A DNA stretch of 64,000 nucleotides from Paenibacillus sp. Soil766 (GCF_001428105.1 NZ_LMSJ01000060.1:1-64000); one strand, 5' to 3'; shown: positions 43,535-53,804, counted from the first letter of the stretch. Notes: generated from the sequence alone by a model not told the origin. Program-made: numbers and translations.

Positions 43535-46500
43535 TTACAAATAGCCTGCCAGCTTTTTCAACGTTTTCGCCTGCTCTGCAGTCAATTTCCTGCCGCTTAA
43601 AGCATCCATCTCCAGAGCGAAAGCGCGCAGAATTCCGTTCTTGATCATCGGCTTTGCACGCTGGTCCGCTGCCTGCGCCAGCATCAGCTCCCTGCACAGC
43701 GCTTCAGCGAGCAGCCGATTTGCTCCCAGGAAGTCACGAATAAGCGCATACATCCCGTCGTAAGTTACCTCGATTCGATACGTATAAAGCCCCGTGTGCG
43801 TATTCCCTGCCCGATCAACGGCAATGACGGAGACTTCGTGCGCACCGGGTTCAAGCGTATAGGCTGGCGCTTGAACTAGCTGCTCGGAGCACGGGTTCGT
43901 TACAAGGCCAGACACTGCGTCAGTCGCCGTGCAGCCGATATATACCGCCTGCTGAACCGTATAAACGGGCTGACCGGAGAAGGCAACGATAGGCTCTGAC
44001 TTGTCAATCCGCACGTCAAGATTACGCTCCGTTTCCGCCAAGCCAGAGAAATTGGTTGCGCGATACGTCACGCTCGTAACCCCTTCTGCCGTGACCATCA
44101 TATGCGCCTCGCTGCCTTGCACCGTCATCGGCCCTGCCACCTGAGCGCCGGTAGCGGCATACGTCAAGCGGTAAGCGCCATCCGCTTTAATCGCAACGTC
44201 GGCGTCCCGGTTAAGCCAGCCGTACGCATTCGGCTGAGGGGCTACCGTGGCCACGGAAACCGGAACATGCGTATCCCTTACGCTTACTGCGAAATCGTCA
44301 TAATAGGCCGACGAAAGATTATACCGGCTCGTCACCGCAATCAGACTTGCGGTTGCAGCATTCTCCGGTGCCTTCCCTTGGAGCATAACCTTCTGCCACT
44401 GAGCCAACCGTGATTCATCGAGATGAATTTCCAATGTGGAAAGGGTCGCATTATTCTTATCAAAAAAGCGGAACATAAAGCCCGGTTGCCCCGATTCAAT
44501 GTAGAGATTGACGCTCGCCTTGTACTCTTCGCCTGGGATGACGGGAATCTTAGCGCTCTGCATGGCAACCGATGCGGTGCGCAAGTTATCTATGATCTTC
44601 AAGCTCTTAGCCCCTGAAAAGCGCTGCGTATCGCTGATCTCATAGCGATAGTCGGGTGCAGTCGCAAAGAGCGAAGACCAGCCGGGAATCGCTGTGCCGC
44701 TCAGCGGTTCTTCATATCCACCATTAAGAACAGAGACAGGAAGCCCTGGCGGTGGTTCTACATATTCTCCGTCCACCTCGACACGGTACAGAATTGTATT
44801 CGTCTGTTGATCTGTGAAATATAGATTGCCGTCCTGGCCGAGGTCAAATCGGGACGTATCCGCCAGCGTCCGGGATTCAAGCGTTTCCGGATCGATTACC
44901 GTCAGCTTATTATTGAAAAGTACATAAAGCAGCCCATCCTCTGACCAGCGCATAGGGTGATGAGCCCACTGGCTGAAATTGAGACTAGGATACACTTTCT
45001 TGCTCTTTACCACCTGATACGTAACAGGATCGATGGCAAAAATATATTCATAGGACGCACCCCATAGAAGTCCGTCTGGCCCAGACGAAAGATCGCCAAT
45101 GTAAATCGGCTTACTAAGCCCTGGCACCCGAAGTGGAAACTCGGCGATTTTATGCTGGCTAGCCGCATCCCAGACGAAAATTTTCGCTTCTTCAGCTGTT
45201 GGCTGAGAACCCAAACCGCCTCGTATCGTGGTCGAGCCAAAAATTTTGCCGTTGATATAGGCCGTGCTTAGCACACTTTGATCCTCCACCACATTGCGGT
45301 GAACATCCATCGTTCCTGTAGCGGGATCATACACGGTCAGTGAGCCACCTAACGTGCCATAGCCCGAGATGGTAGAAATATAGAGCTTGCCTTCGGCCCC
45401 AATGATATTTACCAGCCGTTCTTGATCGTTCCCTAGCACCGCTAACCGCTTGGGGTTCGTTTCACTTGGCTCTGCATCCAAGTCAAATTCGTACAATGCC
45501 CCCTCGGGATAGACACCCATGTAAACCTTGCTGCCAACCGCAAAGACACTATCCGCCTGGCCGATGCTGAAAGGCTTCGCTGTGTTGTCCGTCAAATTCA
45601 CAAGTGAAGAACGCGCCTGTGAGCCCGTTGTGATGAGCTGTGTAGGCGAAACCGCTGCTACACGGTTCACAACACCCGGCAGCCCCGGAATCACTGGCGG
45701 CTTCAGGACGACCTGCTTCGTGTCGATATTCAAGAAAGTAACACCACCGTCATAACGAACGGTGACGAGCGTTTTACCTGGAAGCTCAGGGTTGTTCGGA
45801 AACTCCACCCAATCGGCCCCCCGCAAGCCGGAGGCATACTCCATCCCAGTGAGCGCCACTTCGTACGATGCCAGATCGAAGGTTTTCAGCTTCTTGTCGG
45901 ACATATAGTAAATCTTGCCGCCTACCGAATCTGTCGCGTGAAGCCCCGTTACGTTCTCCAACTCTACTTGCAGCCATGAGGACGCGACAGTATCATAAAT
46001 ATACGCTTCACCCGGAATCCCGCTGCCGTCTGTTACACGGGCAAACAGGTAACGGTCATCAATCGTATCCAGATCATAGATCGTATCGTTCTTCAGCGTG
46101 AAGGGGAGTGATGCCGCAATGTCCATCTTAGCCCCAGTCGTCAAATCGACCTTCACGATCTGACGATGCGCGCTTCCGGCATAGACACTGCCGCCTTGAT
46201 AGGCAATCGAGCGGACATATTCTTGATCGTTCGCTCCAATCACCCGACCGTAATCCCGGGTAAGCTTGGATACGGGATCGTACTGGTACACTTTGCCGCC
46301 GGGATACGTCCCCACATACACCCGACCTTGCTCATCCGTGGTGATGCTGTTCGGCACAGACTGTCCGTCAAACTGAGCAACTTGCACTGGCGTATGGGTC
46401 ACTGGCGAATAGCTCCATAACCGCGCTCCGCCTCCGTCCGCAGCCAAGTACAACGTCCCATCCGGTGCGATAGTATGCGCCCAGGAGCTCTCCGAAGGGG

Positions 46501-46789
46501 CGAGTGGCACGCTTCTCAGCAGCTTGTAATCCTCCAAATCGATGACATTCAGGTGGCCCGGCTTCCCTTTGCTGGTAGCATAGAGCACATAATGCCCATC
46601 TTCCTTCCCGACCGTGCCGTTAAAAACAGCGACCGTATAGTTATTGGGAATCAACAGCTCTTCCGGACTGCCGAACGTCTTCTGGGACAATCGGCCTTCA
46701 GCCGCTGATGCGGCTCCCATCCCCCAGCCGACCGTCAGCAAGATCACACACAGGAAAAGGGCAACGATACGATAAGAAATGATCCTCAT
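43535..46789 (-). CDS. Secreted beta-propeller protein with CBM-like and FIMAH domains
   Basis: 1084 aa, ATG at 46789 behind GGAGGAG. Signal peptide (about 1-29, cleavage after ASA). Residues 40-680 are repeated four-stranded units with YxYDP/VYxG motifs, a WD40/YVTN-like or lyase-type propeller. About 690-840: a jelly roll like CBM4/9 (NGGYEEPLSGTAIPGW). Two short Ig-like modules (about 850-1000). The last 75 residues are helical and resemble the FIMAH domain of Paenibacillus polysaccharide-degrading enzymes. No catalytic motif is certain; a polysaccharide lyase or binding protein are both possible. A canonical cre site lies upstream at 46823. Confidence 0.8.
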   Translation of the reverse strand: MRIISYRIVALFLCVILLTVGWGMGAASAAEGRLSQKTFGSPEELLIPNNYTVAVFNGTVGKEDGHYVLYATSKGKPGHLNVIDLEDYKLLRSVPLAPSESSWAHTIAPDGTLYLAADGGGARLWSYSPVTHTPVQVAQFDGQSVPNSITTDEQGRVYVGTYPGGKVYQYDPVSKLTRDYGRVIGANDQEYVRSIAYQGGSVYAGSAHRQIVKVDLTTGAKMDIAASLPFTLKNDTIYDLDTIDDRYLFARVTDGSGIPGEAYIYDTVASSWLQVELENVTGLHATDSVGGKIYYMSDKKLKTFDLASYEVALTGMEYASGLRGADWVEFPNNPELPGKTLVTVRYDGGVTFLNIDTKQVVLKPPVIPGLPGVVNRVAAVSPTQLITTGSQARSSLVNLTDNTAKPFSIGQADSVFAVGSKVYMGVYPEGALYEFDLDAEPSETNPKRLAVLGNDQERLVNIIGAEGKLYISTISGYGTLGGSLTVYDPATGTMDVHRNVVEDQSVLSTAYINGKIFGSTTIRGGLGSQPTAEEAKIFVWDAASQHKIAEFPLRVPGLSKPIYIGDLSSGPDGLLWGASYEYIFAIDPVTYQVVKSKKVYPSLNFSQWAHHPMRWSEDGLLYVLFNNKLTVIDPETLESRTLADTSRFDLGQDGNLYFTDQQTNTILYRVEVDGEYVEPPPGLPVSVLNGGYEEPLSGTAIPGWSSLFATAPDYRYEISDTQRFSGAKSLKIIDNLRTASVAMQSAKIPVIPGEEYKASVNLYIESGQPGFMFRFFDKNNATLSTLEIHLDESRLAQWQKVMLQGKAPENAATASLIAVTSRYNLSSAYYDDFAVSVRDTHVPVSVATVAPQPNAYGWLNRDADVAIKADGAYRLTYAATGAQVAGPMTVQGSEAHMMVTAEGVTSVTYRATNFSGLAETERNLDVRIDKSEPIVAFSGQPVYTVQQAVYIGCTATDAVSGLVTNPCSEQLVQAPAYTLEPGAHEVSVIAVDRAGNTHTGLYTYRIEVTYDGMYALIRDFLGANRLLAEALCRELMLAQAADQRAKPMIKNGILRAFALEMDALSGRKLTAEQAKTLKKLAGYL

Positions 46790-46822
46790 AATACGACTCC
46801 TCCTTCTATAGTCAAATTACAT

Positions 46823-46836
46823 TGAAAGCGTTTACA
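46823..46836. promoter_or_regulatory. cre site (CcpA binding) upstream of propeller/FIMAH gene
   Basis: TGAAAGCGTTTACA matches the cre consensus TGWAANCGNTNWCA at every position, 34 nt upstream of the start codon. It indicates carbon catabolite repression of the secreted protein. Confidence 0.75.
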
Positions 46837-46889
46837 TGTAAGGATAGATTCTTCCTGCTTCATAACCGCCCTCTACAACTTGTCAATAG

Positions 46890-47891
46890 TTACTGCCCAT
46901 AAGTCAAAAGGGTTCCCATTGCAGCCGATACTGAGGCATAACCCTTATAAGCCTCTTCTGCCCGTGCCAGCGGATAGGTGTCGGTGATTAGGCCGTGAAG
47001 CGATATTCGTTTGTCCGCTAATAATCGGATATACGCCTCGATATTCCTGCCTTCGGTCCATCGCACATATCCGATCGGATAATCACGGTTTTCCAGCTCA
47101 TATTGCGTATCGTAACGCCCAGGGCCTCCAGCTCTCGAGATAAGGACCCGCGCCTCCTTCCCGAACATAAGCCCCCTGGAATACTGGGTCGTCAAGTCCC
47201 CGACAATCACGATAGTACCCCGATCGCGAATCCAGCGCATCGCACTGTTCATCAGCGATTCGCCTGGACCGCCCGTACACAAGATGACACTGTCCGCTCC
47301 AGCCGCGCCGATGCCCGATGCCAGCTCTGCCTCGAGCAGTTCTTGGCTGTCGTAGGCCGCCTTCACACCCCCTTGACGTGCCAGCGCCACCCGCTGCGGA
47401 TTCACATCGAGCGCCGTCACGCAAACTGCAGCCGCAGACGCAATTTGGGCGATGAGCTGCCCTAGAATACCGAGCCCCACGATCACGGCAGTTTCGCCAA
47501 ATCGCAGATCCGCCGTGCGGAGTGCATGAATGGCAATCGCCCCAAGGCCCGCGAAAGCTGCCTCTTCTGGCAGCACCTGCTCAGGGACGACCGCCGTCAA
47601 ATTCGTCGGCACCGTCAACCATTCGGCATGCCGAACAAACGGTGCGCCATAGCAGGCGACACGCTGCCCGACGTGACGATCCTTAACCTCGGCCCCCAGC
47701 GCCTCGATCACGCCGACAGCGCTGTAGCCTAGTATGCTCAGTTGATCCACCCCTCGCTGGATGTACGTCATTTCCGTCCCCGGGCTGATCGCCGAAAACT
47801 CCGTTCGTATCCGAACGTGTCCAGGCGGAATCGGTCCCGGATCCAAGTCCGTCAACAGGACTTGCCCTTGTAAAACCCCAACAGCTTTCAT
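46890..47891 (-). CDS. MDR-superfamily (zinc-type alcohol) dehydrogenase
   Basis: 333 aa from the ATG at 47891 (GAGGA upstream). GroES-like N-terminal domain (MKAVGVLQGQ, FSAISPGTEMT) and a Rossmann domain with GLGILGQLIAQIA. The four structural-zinc cysteines of classical ADHs are missing, and the catalytic zinc set is not evident, as in the threonine/sorbitol-dehydrogenase-like branch of uncertain substrate. It is the last gene of the transcript with the AraC regulator and ABC transporter, so it probably oxidises or reduces a sugar or polyol from the same substrate. Confidence 0.85.
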   Translation of the reverse strand: MKAVGVLQGQVLLTDLDPGPIPPGHVRIRTEFSAISPGTEMTYIQRGVDQLSILGYSAVGVIEALGAEVKDRHVGQRVACYGAPFVRHAEWLTVPTNLTAVVPEQVLPEEAAFAGLGAIAIHALRTADLRFGETAVIVGLGILGQLIAQIASAAAVCVTALDVNPQRVALARQGGVKAAYDSQELLEAELASGIGAAGADSVILCTGGPGESLMNSAMRWIRDRGTIVIVGDLTTQYSRGLMFGKEARVLISRAGGPGRYDTQYELENRDYPIGYVRWTEGRNIEAYIRLLADKRISLHGLITDTYPLARAEEAYKGYASVSAAMGTLLTYGQ

Positions 47892-47914
47892 CCTAGTTCC
47901 TCGTTTCCCGGCAG

Positions 47915-50167
47915 TCACCCTGCCGCCATCTTGCGAAACTCGCTCGGCGAAATGCCATAATATTTTTTAAACGTTGTGGTGAACGTAGAGGCGTTGAGGT
48001 ACCCCGTCTTCTCTCCAATTTCCGCTACACTTAGCTCGGTATGCCGAAGAAACTCCCGTGCATGCGATAGTCTGACTTTATTGAGATACTCGACATAACC
48101 TACGCCAAACGTTTTTTTGAAATAATTTGAAAAATACTTAGGACTCGTATTCAACAGTTCGGCCATATGGTCAAGATATAAATTTTCCATATAATGCAGT
48201 TCAATATATTGGTTGATGAACTCCGGATTCAGCTTGCTCTTGCCTTCCAGCAGCCGCTTGCTCCCGATAAATCGCACGATATCCTGGATCGCTTCAATCA
48301 CTTCTGCACGGCTACTGGCATGATCCAGCTTTCGGCAGAACGCCATTTCTAGCTGCAAGCTCTCCTTACTATCAGCTGCGCTGCTTTCATTTGGCTTCAT
48401 CAGATAGTAGAAGACGCTTTTGGCAAGATGAGCAAGCTGGTGGTGATGAATACCCAGTGCCGTATTTTCCTCAAAAATATGATCCAGCAGCTGTATAGCC
48501 TCTTCCGTTTTGCCGCTAAGAACCGTATTGGAAAGCTTCTCGAGGCTCTCAAAAGGGACATGCATTGTGGGCACATATGGTGAGGTCTCCAAGTCCATGA
48601 CGGCCTCCATAGCATCGATGTTCCGATAGACCCTGCCGTTCTTGAGGTCCTGATAAGCTTCCTGGCAGTTCGTCACTTTGGAATCATACAGTCGGGTAAG
48701 GCCAACCCATAGCCCGCAACCTTGAAGCTCTTCCTGAGATGCATACTTCGCCCATCCTTCGAGCGCACCCAGCACTGCTTTCCGCCCAGATGGCAGCGCG
48801 ACCCCGACCAACGCCGTAAATTGCATACTTCCCGTATAAAAAGCTGCTACCGGTCCAGCTCCACCAAGCGCATCTGCAAACCGACTAGTAATCTCGTGAA
48901 TAGGAAGTCCTTGCTGAACATTACCTTCTGAAGGAGGCCTGATCTGCAAAGCGACCATAACGAACTGCCGCTCCGGGAAAAAGAACTCGTAATAGGGCTG
49001 CAGCTGCAACTCCAGCTCCCTTGTGTGAGCATATCCGTCAAGCATCTGCAAAAAAAGGCTCCTGCGGAGCTCCTGATCCGAGAATCGAATCTGCTCCTTC
49101 AGCGCTTCATTCTCCGCCTGGACTTTGACGATGCCGCTGTAAATTTTACGGAAATCGTTCCCCTTCACTTGACCCCCGCCAAACAGCTTTAAGATGTCCT
49201 TTACAGGTCGGTATAAGTAGACGCTAAGAAATGCGGACAACAGCACTGCGCTGATAATGGCGGAAATCATAATCATATGGTTTGCATTGCCCACCGAATC
49301 AATATTTTGAAATTTGAACGGCACTTTGTTGATATAAATAAAATCGTTATACTCCGATTTATAGAAGTGGTACTCTACATCATTGCGGGTCAGAGTAGCT
49401 TCCTTCTCTGGGGAGAAGTAAACTTCGTTCAGGATATCTCCGGGCTCCTGCGCCAGATCGGTGCTGAGCACCACATTGCGGCTGGCGTCCAGTACGAGCA
49501 GTGAAGCGCCAGGAATCATTGCCTTCAAATCAATTTGCTTAAGCAGTTTCTCCGCATTCAGCAGCACCATCACATTCTTATTGGACAGGCGAACCTTGTT
49601 CCCATCCATCGCAACCATCAATTGCTGCGTTCTGCGCGTCAATCCGTCCGTCGAAACCGCATAATCCGAAATTGGGAAAAACGTGAGCGCATGCTTAGAA
49701 GCCGCAAACATTTGCCAATACTTGGGGGTATACGTATCATGCTTATACTTTTTATCGAACAGAACTTGAAAGTCGCTGGTTCCCTTCGATGTTACAGCCA
49801 AATCAAGTCCATCGTAGAACACGATAATATCTTCGACATAATCGAGCGAAGAGGCCAGCCGGGCTAAGTGCTCTTGCAGCGTAAACGCTTTTGCCATGTC
49901 GAGGGTCTTGCTTTCCGACTCCAAGTCGTACGGCAGGCCGTGCACGCTAAAGATTAAGTTGTTCACCGCAGCGAACGAGCTGTCGAACGATTGGATAATA
50001 TTTTGTACGACAAGAGAGTTATTTTGCGTGATTTTCTCATAGATGCCGGAAATCGAGTTTTTGTAGACAATGTAGTTGGATATAAACATGATTGTGATGA
50101 CTAACAATAATGCGAAGAAAATTTGCAGAAGCCCTCTGCTCGCCATTAATCGGTTGAACGGCGTCAC
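47915..50167 (-). CDS. Membrane-anchored AraC-family regulator with extracellular sensor
   Basis: 750 aa from a GTG at 50167 (GAGGTG 5 nt upstream); a TTG at 50194 has no site. TM1 about 14-35, extracellular Cache-like domain of about 240 residues, TM2 about 290-310, cytoplasmic linker, C-terminal AraC double HTH with YLDHMAELLNTSPKYFSNYF and YGISPSEFRKMA. It lies inside the transporter operon, between the permeases and the dehydrogenase. It probably regulates the promoter at 53730-53758. It is paralogous in layout to the regulator at 31935. Confidence 0.9.
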   Translation of the reverse strand: MTPFNRLMASRGLLQIFFALLLVITIMFISNYIVYKNSISGIYEKITQNNSLVVQNIIQSFDSSFAAVNNLIFSVHGLPYDLESESKTLDMAKAFTLQEHLARLASSLDYVEDIIVFYDGLDLAVTSKGTSDFQVLFDKKYKHDTYTPKYWQMFAASKHALTFFPISDYAVSTDGLTRRTQQLMVAMDGNKVRLSNKNVMVLLNAEKLLKQIDLKAMIPGASLLVLDASRNVVLSTDLAQEPGDILNEVYFSPEKEATLTRNDVEYHFYKSEYNDFIYINKVPFKFQNIDSVGNANHMIMISAIISAVLLSAFLSVYLYRPVKDILKLFGGGQVKGNDFRKIYSGIVKVQAENEALKEQIRFSDQELRRSLFLQMLDGYAHTRELELQLQPYYEFFFPERQFVMVALQIRPPSEGNVQQGLPIHEITSRFADALGGAGPVAAFYTGSMQFTALVGVALPSGRKAVLGALEGWAKYASQEELQGCGLWVGLTRLYDSKVTNCQEAYQDLKNGRVYRNIDAMEAVMDLETSPYVPTMHVPFESLEKLSNTVLSGKTEEAIQLLDHIFEENTALGIHHHQLAHLAKSVFYYLMKPNESSAADSKESLQLEMAFCRKLDHASSRAEVIEAIQDIVRFIGSKRLLEGKSKLNPEFINQYIELHYMENLYLDHMAELLNTSPKYFSNYFKKTFGVGYVEYLNKVRLSHAREFLRHTELSVAEIGEKTGYLNASTFTTTFKKYYGISPSEFRKMAAG

Positions 50168-50217
50168 CCTATCACCTCGTTCTAAGTCATCCAACTACTA
50201 TTCAACAGCCGTCCGTT

Positions 50218-51081
50218 TTAACCCTTTTCCGAGCCGAGCATCACCCCCTTGGCAAAATATTTTTGGGCAAACGGATACATCAGCATTACCGGAATCATGG
50301 AAAGTACAATCGTCGCATTCTTCATTGCCTGCGGCGCCAGTGCAGCCCGGTCTACAAGGCCGGCGTCATTCTCAGCATTATAAATCAACATATCTCTTAG
50401 CACGACCTGCAGCGGGTACATGTCCTTATCGCTTAAATAGATCATGGGGAGGAAGAAGCTGTTCCAATGCCCCATGAAGTAGAACAACCCGATGGAAGCC
50501 AGCGCCGGCTTCGATAGCGGAATGACGATGGAGAACAGAATCCGGTAATCGGAAGCACCGTCAATGACAGCCGCTTCGCGTATCTGAGAAGACATATTTT
50601 CGTAGAAGCTTTTTAGGATAATCAGTTCCATGGTCCAGATCGCATTCGGCAGCACTAACGCCCACACCGTGTCGAGAAGTCCAAGCTGCTGAACGACCAT
50701 ATACGTCGGAATAATTCCCGCGTTGAAAAACATCGTCATCACGATCATCAGCATGAACACTTTCCGTCCAAAAAAAGAGCGCTGTGAAAGCGGATAGGCG
50801 GCGACAGCCGTAAAAAGTAAGTTAATGAATGTCCCCAGCCCCGTATAATAGACGGAATTGAAATACGCTCGAGGGATTTTATCGCTCTTCAGTACCTCCC
50901 GATAAGCATCGAGATTAAGCCCCTTAGGAAAGAGAAATACCTTTCCTTGAATGATGGCCGACGTATCACTGAGCGAGATCGACAGAATGTACAGGACTGG
51001 ATAGAGCGTTGCGATTGCGATTACGGATAATACGATGGCGTTCACCAGGGTGAATAAAGTGATTTTTCGGCTGCCTACCAT
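50218..51081 (-). CDS. Sugar ABC transporter permease, YtcP/LplC type
   Basis: 287 aa, ATG behind GGAGGG; the start overlaps the upstream permease by 7 nt. EAA loop REAAVIDGASDYRILF and C-terminal YPFAQKYFAKGVMLGSEKG, both diagnostic. Six hydrophobic segments. Third copy of this transporter family in the window; it is clearly diverged from the other two. Confidence 0.95.
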   Translation of the reverse strand: MVGSRKITLFTLVNAIVLSVIAIATLYPVLYILSISLSDTSAIIQGKVFLFPKGLNLDAYREVLKSDKIPRAYFNSVYYTGLGTFINLLFTAVAAYPLSQRSFFGRKVFMLMIVMTMFFNAGIIPTYMVVQQLGLLDTVWALVLPNAIWTMELIILKSFYENMSSQIREAAVIDGASDYRILFSIVIPLSKPALASIGLFYFMGHWNSFFLPMIYLSDKDMYPLQVVLRDMLIYNAENDAGLVDRAALAPQAMKNATIVLSMIPVMLMYPFAQKYFAKGVMLGSEKG

Positions 51082-52046
51082 AACCCGTTCCCTCCAATCC
51101 GCTTACTCACATAATTCGCTCCGAGCAGCATAATCATCGCCGTTAACGCTTCAAACATCCCTACTGCCGCAGCATAGCTATAGTTGGATTCCAGCAATCC
51201 TTTTCGATACACATAGGTGGAAAATACATCGCTTACCTCATAGGTCATCGGGTTGTAGAGCAGCAACACCTTCTCGTACCCAACCCGGATCATTGAACCC
51301 GTTTTCAAAACAAACATGACGAGCAGCGTTGGCAGCAGTCCTGGCAGCGTGATATGCCGCATCATGCGAACCCGGCTAGCACCATCGACCTTTGCCGCCT
51401 CGTAGAGCGTCGGGTTAATGCCCGCAATCGCCGCAAGGTAAATAATCGCTTCATAGCCGATCTTCTCCCAAATATCCGAAATCACATAGATCGTACGGAA
51501 CCAGTTCGGATTCACGAGAAAATAGGTCTTGGGCAGGCCAAGTGCCGCCAGTAATTGATTGAAGAGACCGCTTGTAGGCGACAGAAAATCGATAATCATG
51601 GAGCAGATGATGACGACGGAAAGAAATGCCGGCAAGTAGCTCAGGGTTTGCACGGATTTTTTAAACCAGGCCAAGCGTACTTCGTTCAGCAGAATAGCCA
51701 AGAGAATCGGAAATGGAAAGCCGAATACTAGTGTATAGAAGCCTAAAAGAATTGTGTTGCGAAATAACATCCAGAAATCCTGATTCATAAAAAATTGGAT
51801 AAAATACTTCAAGCCTACCCAATCACTGTCCCAAACCCCGGTAAACACACTGTAGTCCTTGAATGCGATCACTAAGCCATAAAGCGGTCCGTACCGGAAT
51901 AACAGATAGAACAACAGGCACGGGGCAAATAAAATGAGCAGCTGGCGATCCCGCTTCATGTGTTTAAGGGCGGCAGCTATTCGTGCTTGCGCAGGCCGAG
52001 CCCGCCGACTCTTCGGGGCTGCCTTCTCGATGATGGGTTGTTGCAT
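51075..52046 (-). CDS. Sugar ABC transporter permease, LplB/YteP type
   Basis: 323 aa from the ATG at 52046 (GGAGGGG upstream). A basic cytoplasmic N-tail, then six hydrophobic segments, LIAFKDYSVFTG-like VIAFKDYSVFTG, EAA loop EAAKVDGASRVRMM. It pairs with the gene at 50218 and the binding protein at 52077. Confidence 0.95.
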   Translation of the reverse strand: MQQPIIEKAAPKSRRARPAQARIAAALKHMKRDRQLLILFAPCLLFYLLFRYGPLYGLVIAFKDYSVFTGVWDSDWVGLKYFIQFFMNQDFWMLFRNTILLGFYTLVFGFPFPILLAILLNEVRLAWFKKSVQTLSYLPAFLSVVIICSMIIDFLSPTSGLFNQLLAALGLPKTYFLVNPNWFRTIYVISDIWEKIGYEAIIYLAAIAGINPTLYEAAKVDGASRVRMMRHITLPGLLPTLLVMFVLKTGSMIRVGYEKVLLLYNPMTYEVSDVFSTYVYRKGLLESNYSYAAAVGMFEALTAMIMLLGANYVSKRIGGNGLW

Positions 52047-52076
52047 AGGGTTCCCCTCCAGTGCTCTCAAACTGTC

Positions 52077-53687
52077 TTATTTGGCGGCGTCAAAGCGCTT
52101 TTGTGCATCGTTATATACGTTGATGTAGGCATCCACGCCTTTTTTGGCAATCGTTTTTTTCCATTCTTCCCATTGCTCGTCGCCATATTTTTTATCCAGA
52201 ACATACTTGGCATTGAACTCCTCGGCCGCCTTTTGCAAGGACGTCTGCAGCTCAGCGAGAGTTGAAATCTCGGAATCGGAAAAATTGAGAATAGGGTCAA
52301 TCGGCTCCCTTTTGTTGCCTTTCAGAATTTTATCCTGCGCTTCCTTCTCTTTTTCCGAGAATTTGTAGTAAACGCTGCGGCGATCCGGCCTTAGATAAGC
52401 GCTTTCCAGCCACATGGCATAACGGTCCTCTAGAACTGAAATATCAACCAACGGCAGATCCTTCAGCTCAGGATACACGGGAGCGCCGTCCTTGCCCCAC
52501 TCGAAATTCACACCTTCGACGCCCAGTGTCATCAGTTGCGAGCCAGATGGAGAGGTCAGATAATCCAGCAGCTTGAGCGCAGTTTCTTTATTCTTATTGT
52601 TCGCGACCGTCACACTGAAATCGGATACCTTCGGCAGCGTTTTGACGTTGCCCGTCGGACCGACTGGATTCGCGTAGCGCAAATTGAAGTCAGAGTTCTT
52701 CGCTTTAATCTGGTTATAGAACAGATCTAGGCGTCCGATCCAGTCCCAAGTCACAAACGATTTGTCAGTGGTCATCTTGGTTGTCCATGAATCCTGCGTA
52801 TCCGTCAAAAACTCAGGATCGATTAACCCTTCGTTATACAGCTTCTTCATGAAATCCAACATGTTCTTATGCTCCGGCTGAATGCTGGCGAACTTCCACT
52901 TTTTCTCCTTCTCATCATAATACGCTGGATAACTGTCACTGCCGATGCCCCAGCCATATGACCAGTCACGGAAAATGTTCACAAGCCCTTTGGAGGCATA
53001 AGGATAAGCCGATGGGTACGCTTCTTTCAGCTTCTTCAGCGCCTGGTAGAATTCTTCCGTCGTTGTCCATTCCTTAATTCCTAGCTTGTCAAAAATGTCC
53101 TTACGATAGAGAAAGCCGTGATTGACATCACGATTCAAATCGTAGATCGGCCATGTGTAGAGCTTGCCATTCTCATCGCCGTAAGACTTGACGACCCAGC
53201 TGTTTTCTTGCAGATACAATTTCTTAAAATTCGGCAGCATCTCGGCATAGTCATTAATGGCGACCACGCCTTTTTGCTTGCCAATCTTTTTAAGCTCCGC
53301 TGCCTTGAGCCCTTCGAAGATATCCGGCAACTTCCCAGAGGCAACGATGACTTTGAGCTTATCTTGGTAGGTTTGAGGCGAATACGTTTGAAATTCAACT
53401 TTAATGCCTGTTCGCTTTAAAATCTCTTGCACGACGAGCTTATCTTCTTTAATGTTGGTCGAGTTGCTCGGCAGCATCCAGGTAATTGTCGTTGGTTCGG
53501 TGACGAGCGGCAGTTTTAACCCTCCTGTATCGCCGTAAGGATTGGCAGCTTGTGTAGCTGCGGGGGCCGTTGAAGCACTGGCAGGGGTACTTCCTTCCTT
53601 CGGGCTCCCGGTCGTTCCGCTGCAGGCGCTCAAGATTGTCGTCATCAAGGCAATGCTGGCCACTGAGCTGATTAGCTTCTTGGACAT
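52077..53687 (-). CDS. Extracellular solute-binding lipoprotein of a sugar ABC transporter
   Basis: 536 aa, ATG behind GGGAGG. Signal peptide with lipobox LSAC (C22), then a Ser/Ala/Thr-rich linker and a large LplA-type binding domain. First gene of the third transporter operon; permeases follow after about 30 nt. The upstream promoter overlaps a cre-like palindrome (53732-53750), so the operon is likely repressed by CcpA on good carbon sources. Confidence 0.93.
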   Translation of the reverse strand: MSKKLISSVASIALMTTILSACSGTTGSPKEGSTPASASTAPAATQAANPYGDTGGLKLPLVTEPTTITWMLPSNSTNIKEDKLVVQEILKRTGIKVEFQTYSPQTYQDKLKVIVASGKLPDIFEGLKAAELKKIGKQKGVVAINDYAEMLPNFKKLYLQENSWVVKSYGDENGKLYTWPIYDLNRDVNHGFLYRKDIFDKLGIKEWTTTEEFYQALKKLKEAYPSAYPYASKGLVNIFRDWSYGWGIGSDSYPAYYDEKEKKWKFASIQPEHKNMLDFMKKLYNEGLIDPEFLTDTQDSWTTKMTTDKSFVTWDWIGRLDLFYNQIKAKNSDFNLRYANPVGPTGNVKTLPKVSDFSVTVANNKNKETALKLLDYLTSPSGSQLMTLGVEGVNFEWGKDGAPVYPELKDLPLVDISVLEDRYAMWLESAYLRPDRRSVYYKFSEKEKEAQDKILKGNKREPIDPILNFSDSEISTLAELQTSLQKAAEEFNAKYVLDKKYGDEQWEEWKKTIAKKGVDAYINVYNDAQKRFDAAK

Positions 53688-53729
53688 GTTTGTTCCTCCC
53701 TTTTTGAGTTGGTGGCGTGTTCTGAATTT

Positions 53730-53758
53730 ATCATAAAAGCGCTTTCCTCATTCGTAAA
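53730..53758 (-). promoter_or_regulatory. Promoter with overlapping cre-like site, third glycan operon
   Basis: Minus strand: -35 TTTACG (53758-53753), 17-nt spacer, -10 TATGAT (53735-53730). The spacer contains GGAAAGCGCTTTTA, a cre-like palindrome one or two bases off consensus. CcpA bound there would block polymerase. The wTCAGA motif of the first island is absent. Confidence 0.6.
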
Positions 53759-53804
53759 CCTCCCGATTTCACCAATCGTTGTTTTATCGTATTGCAGAAA
53801 TAAA

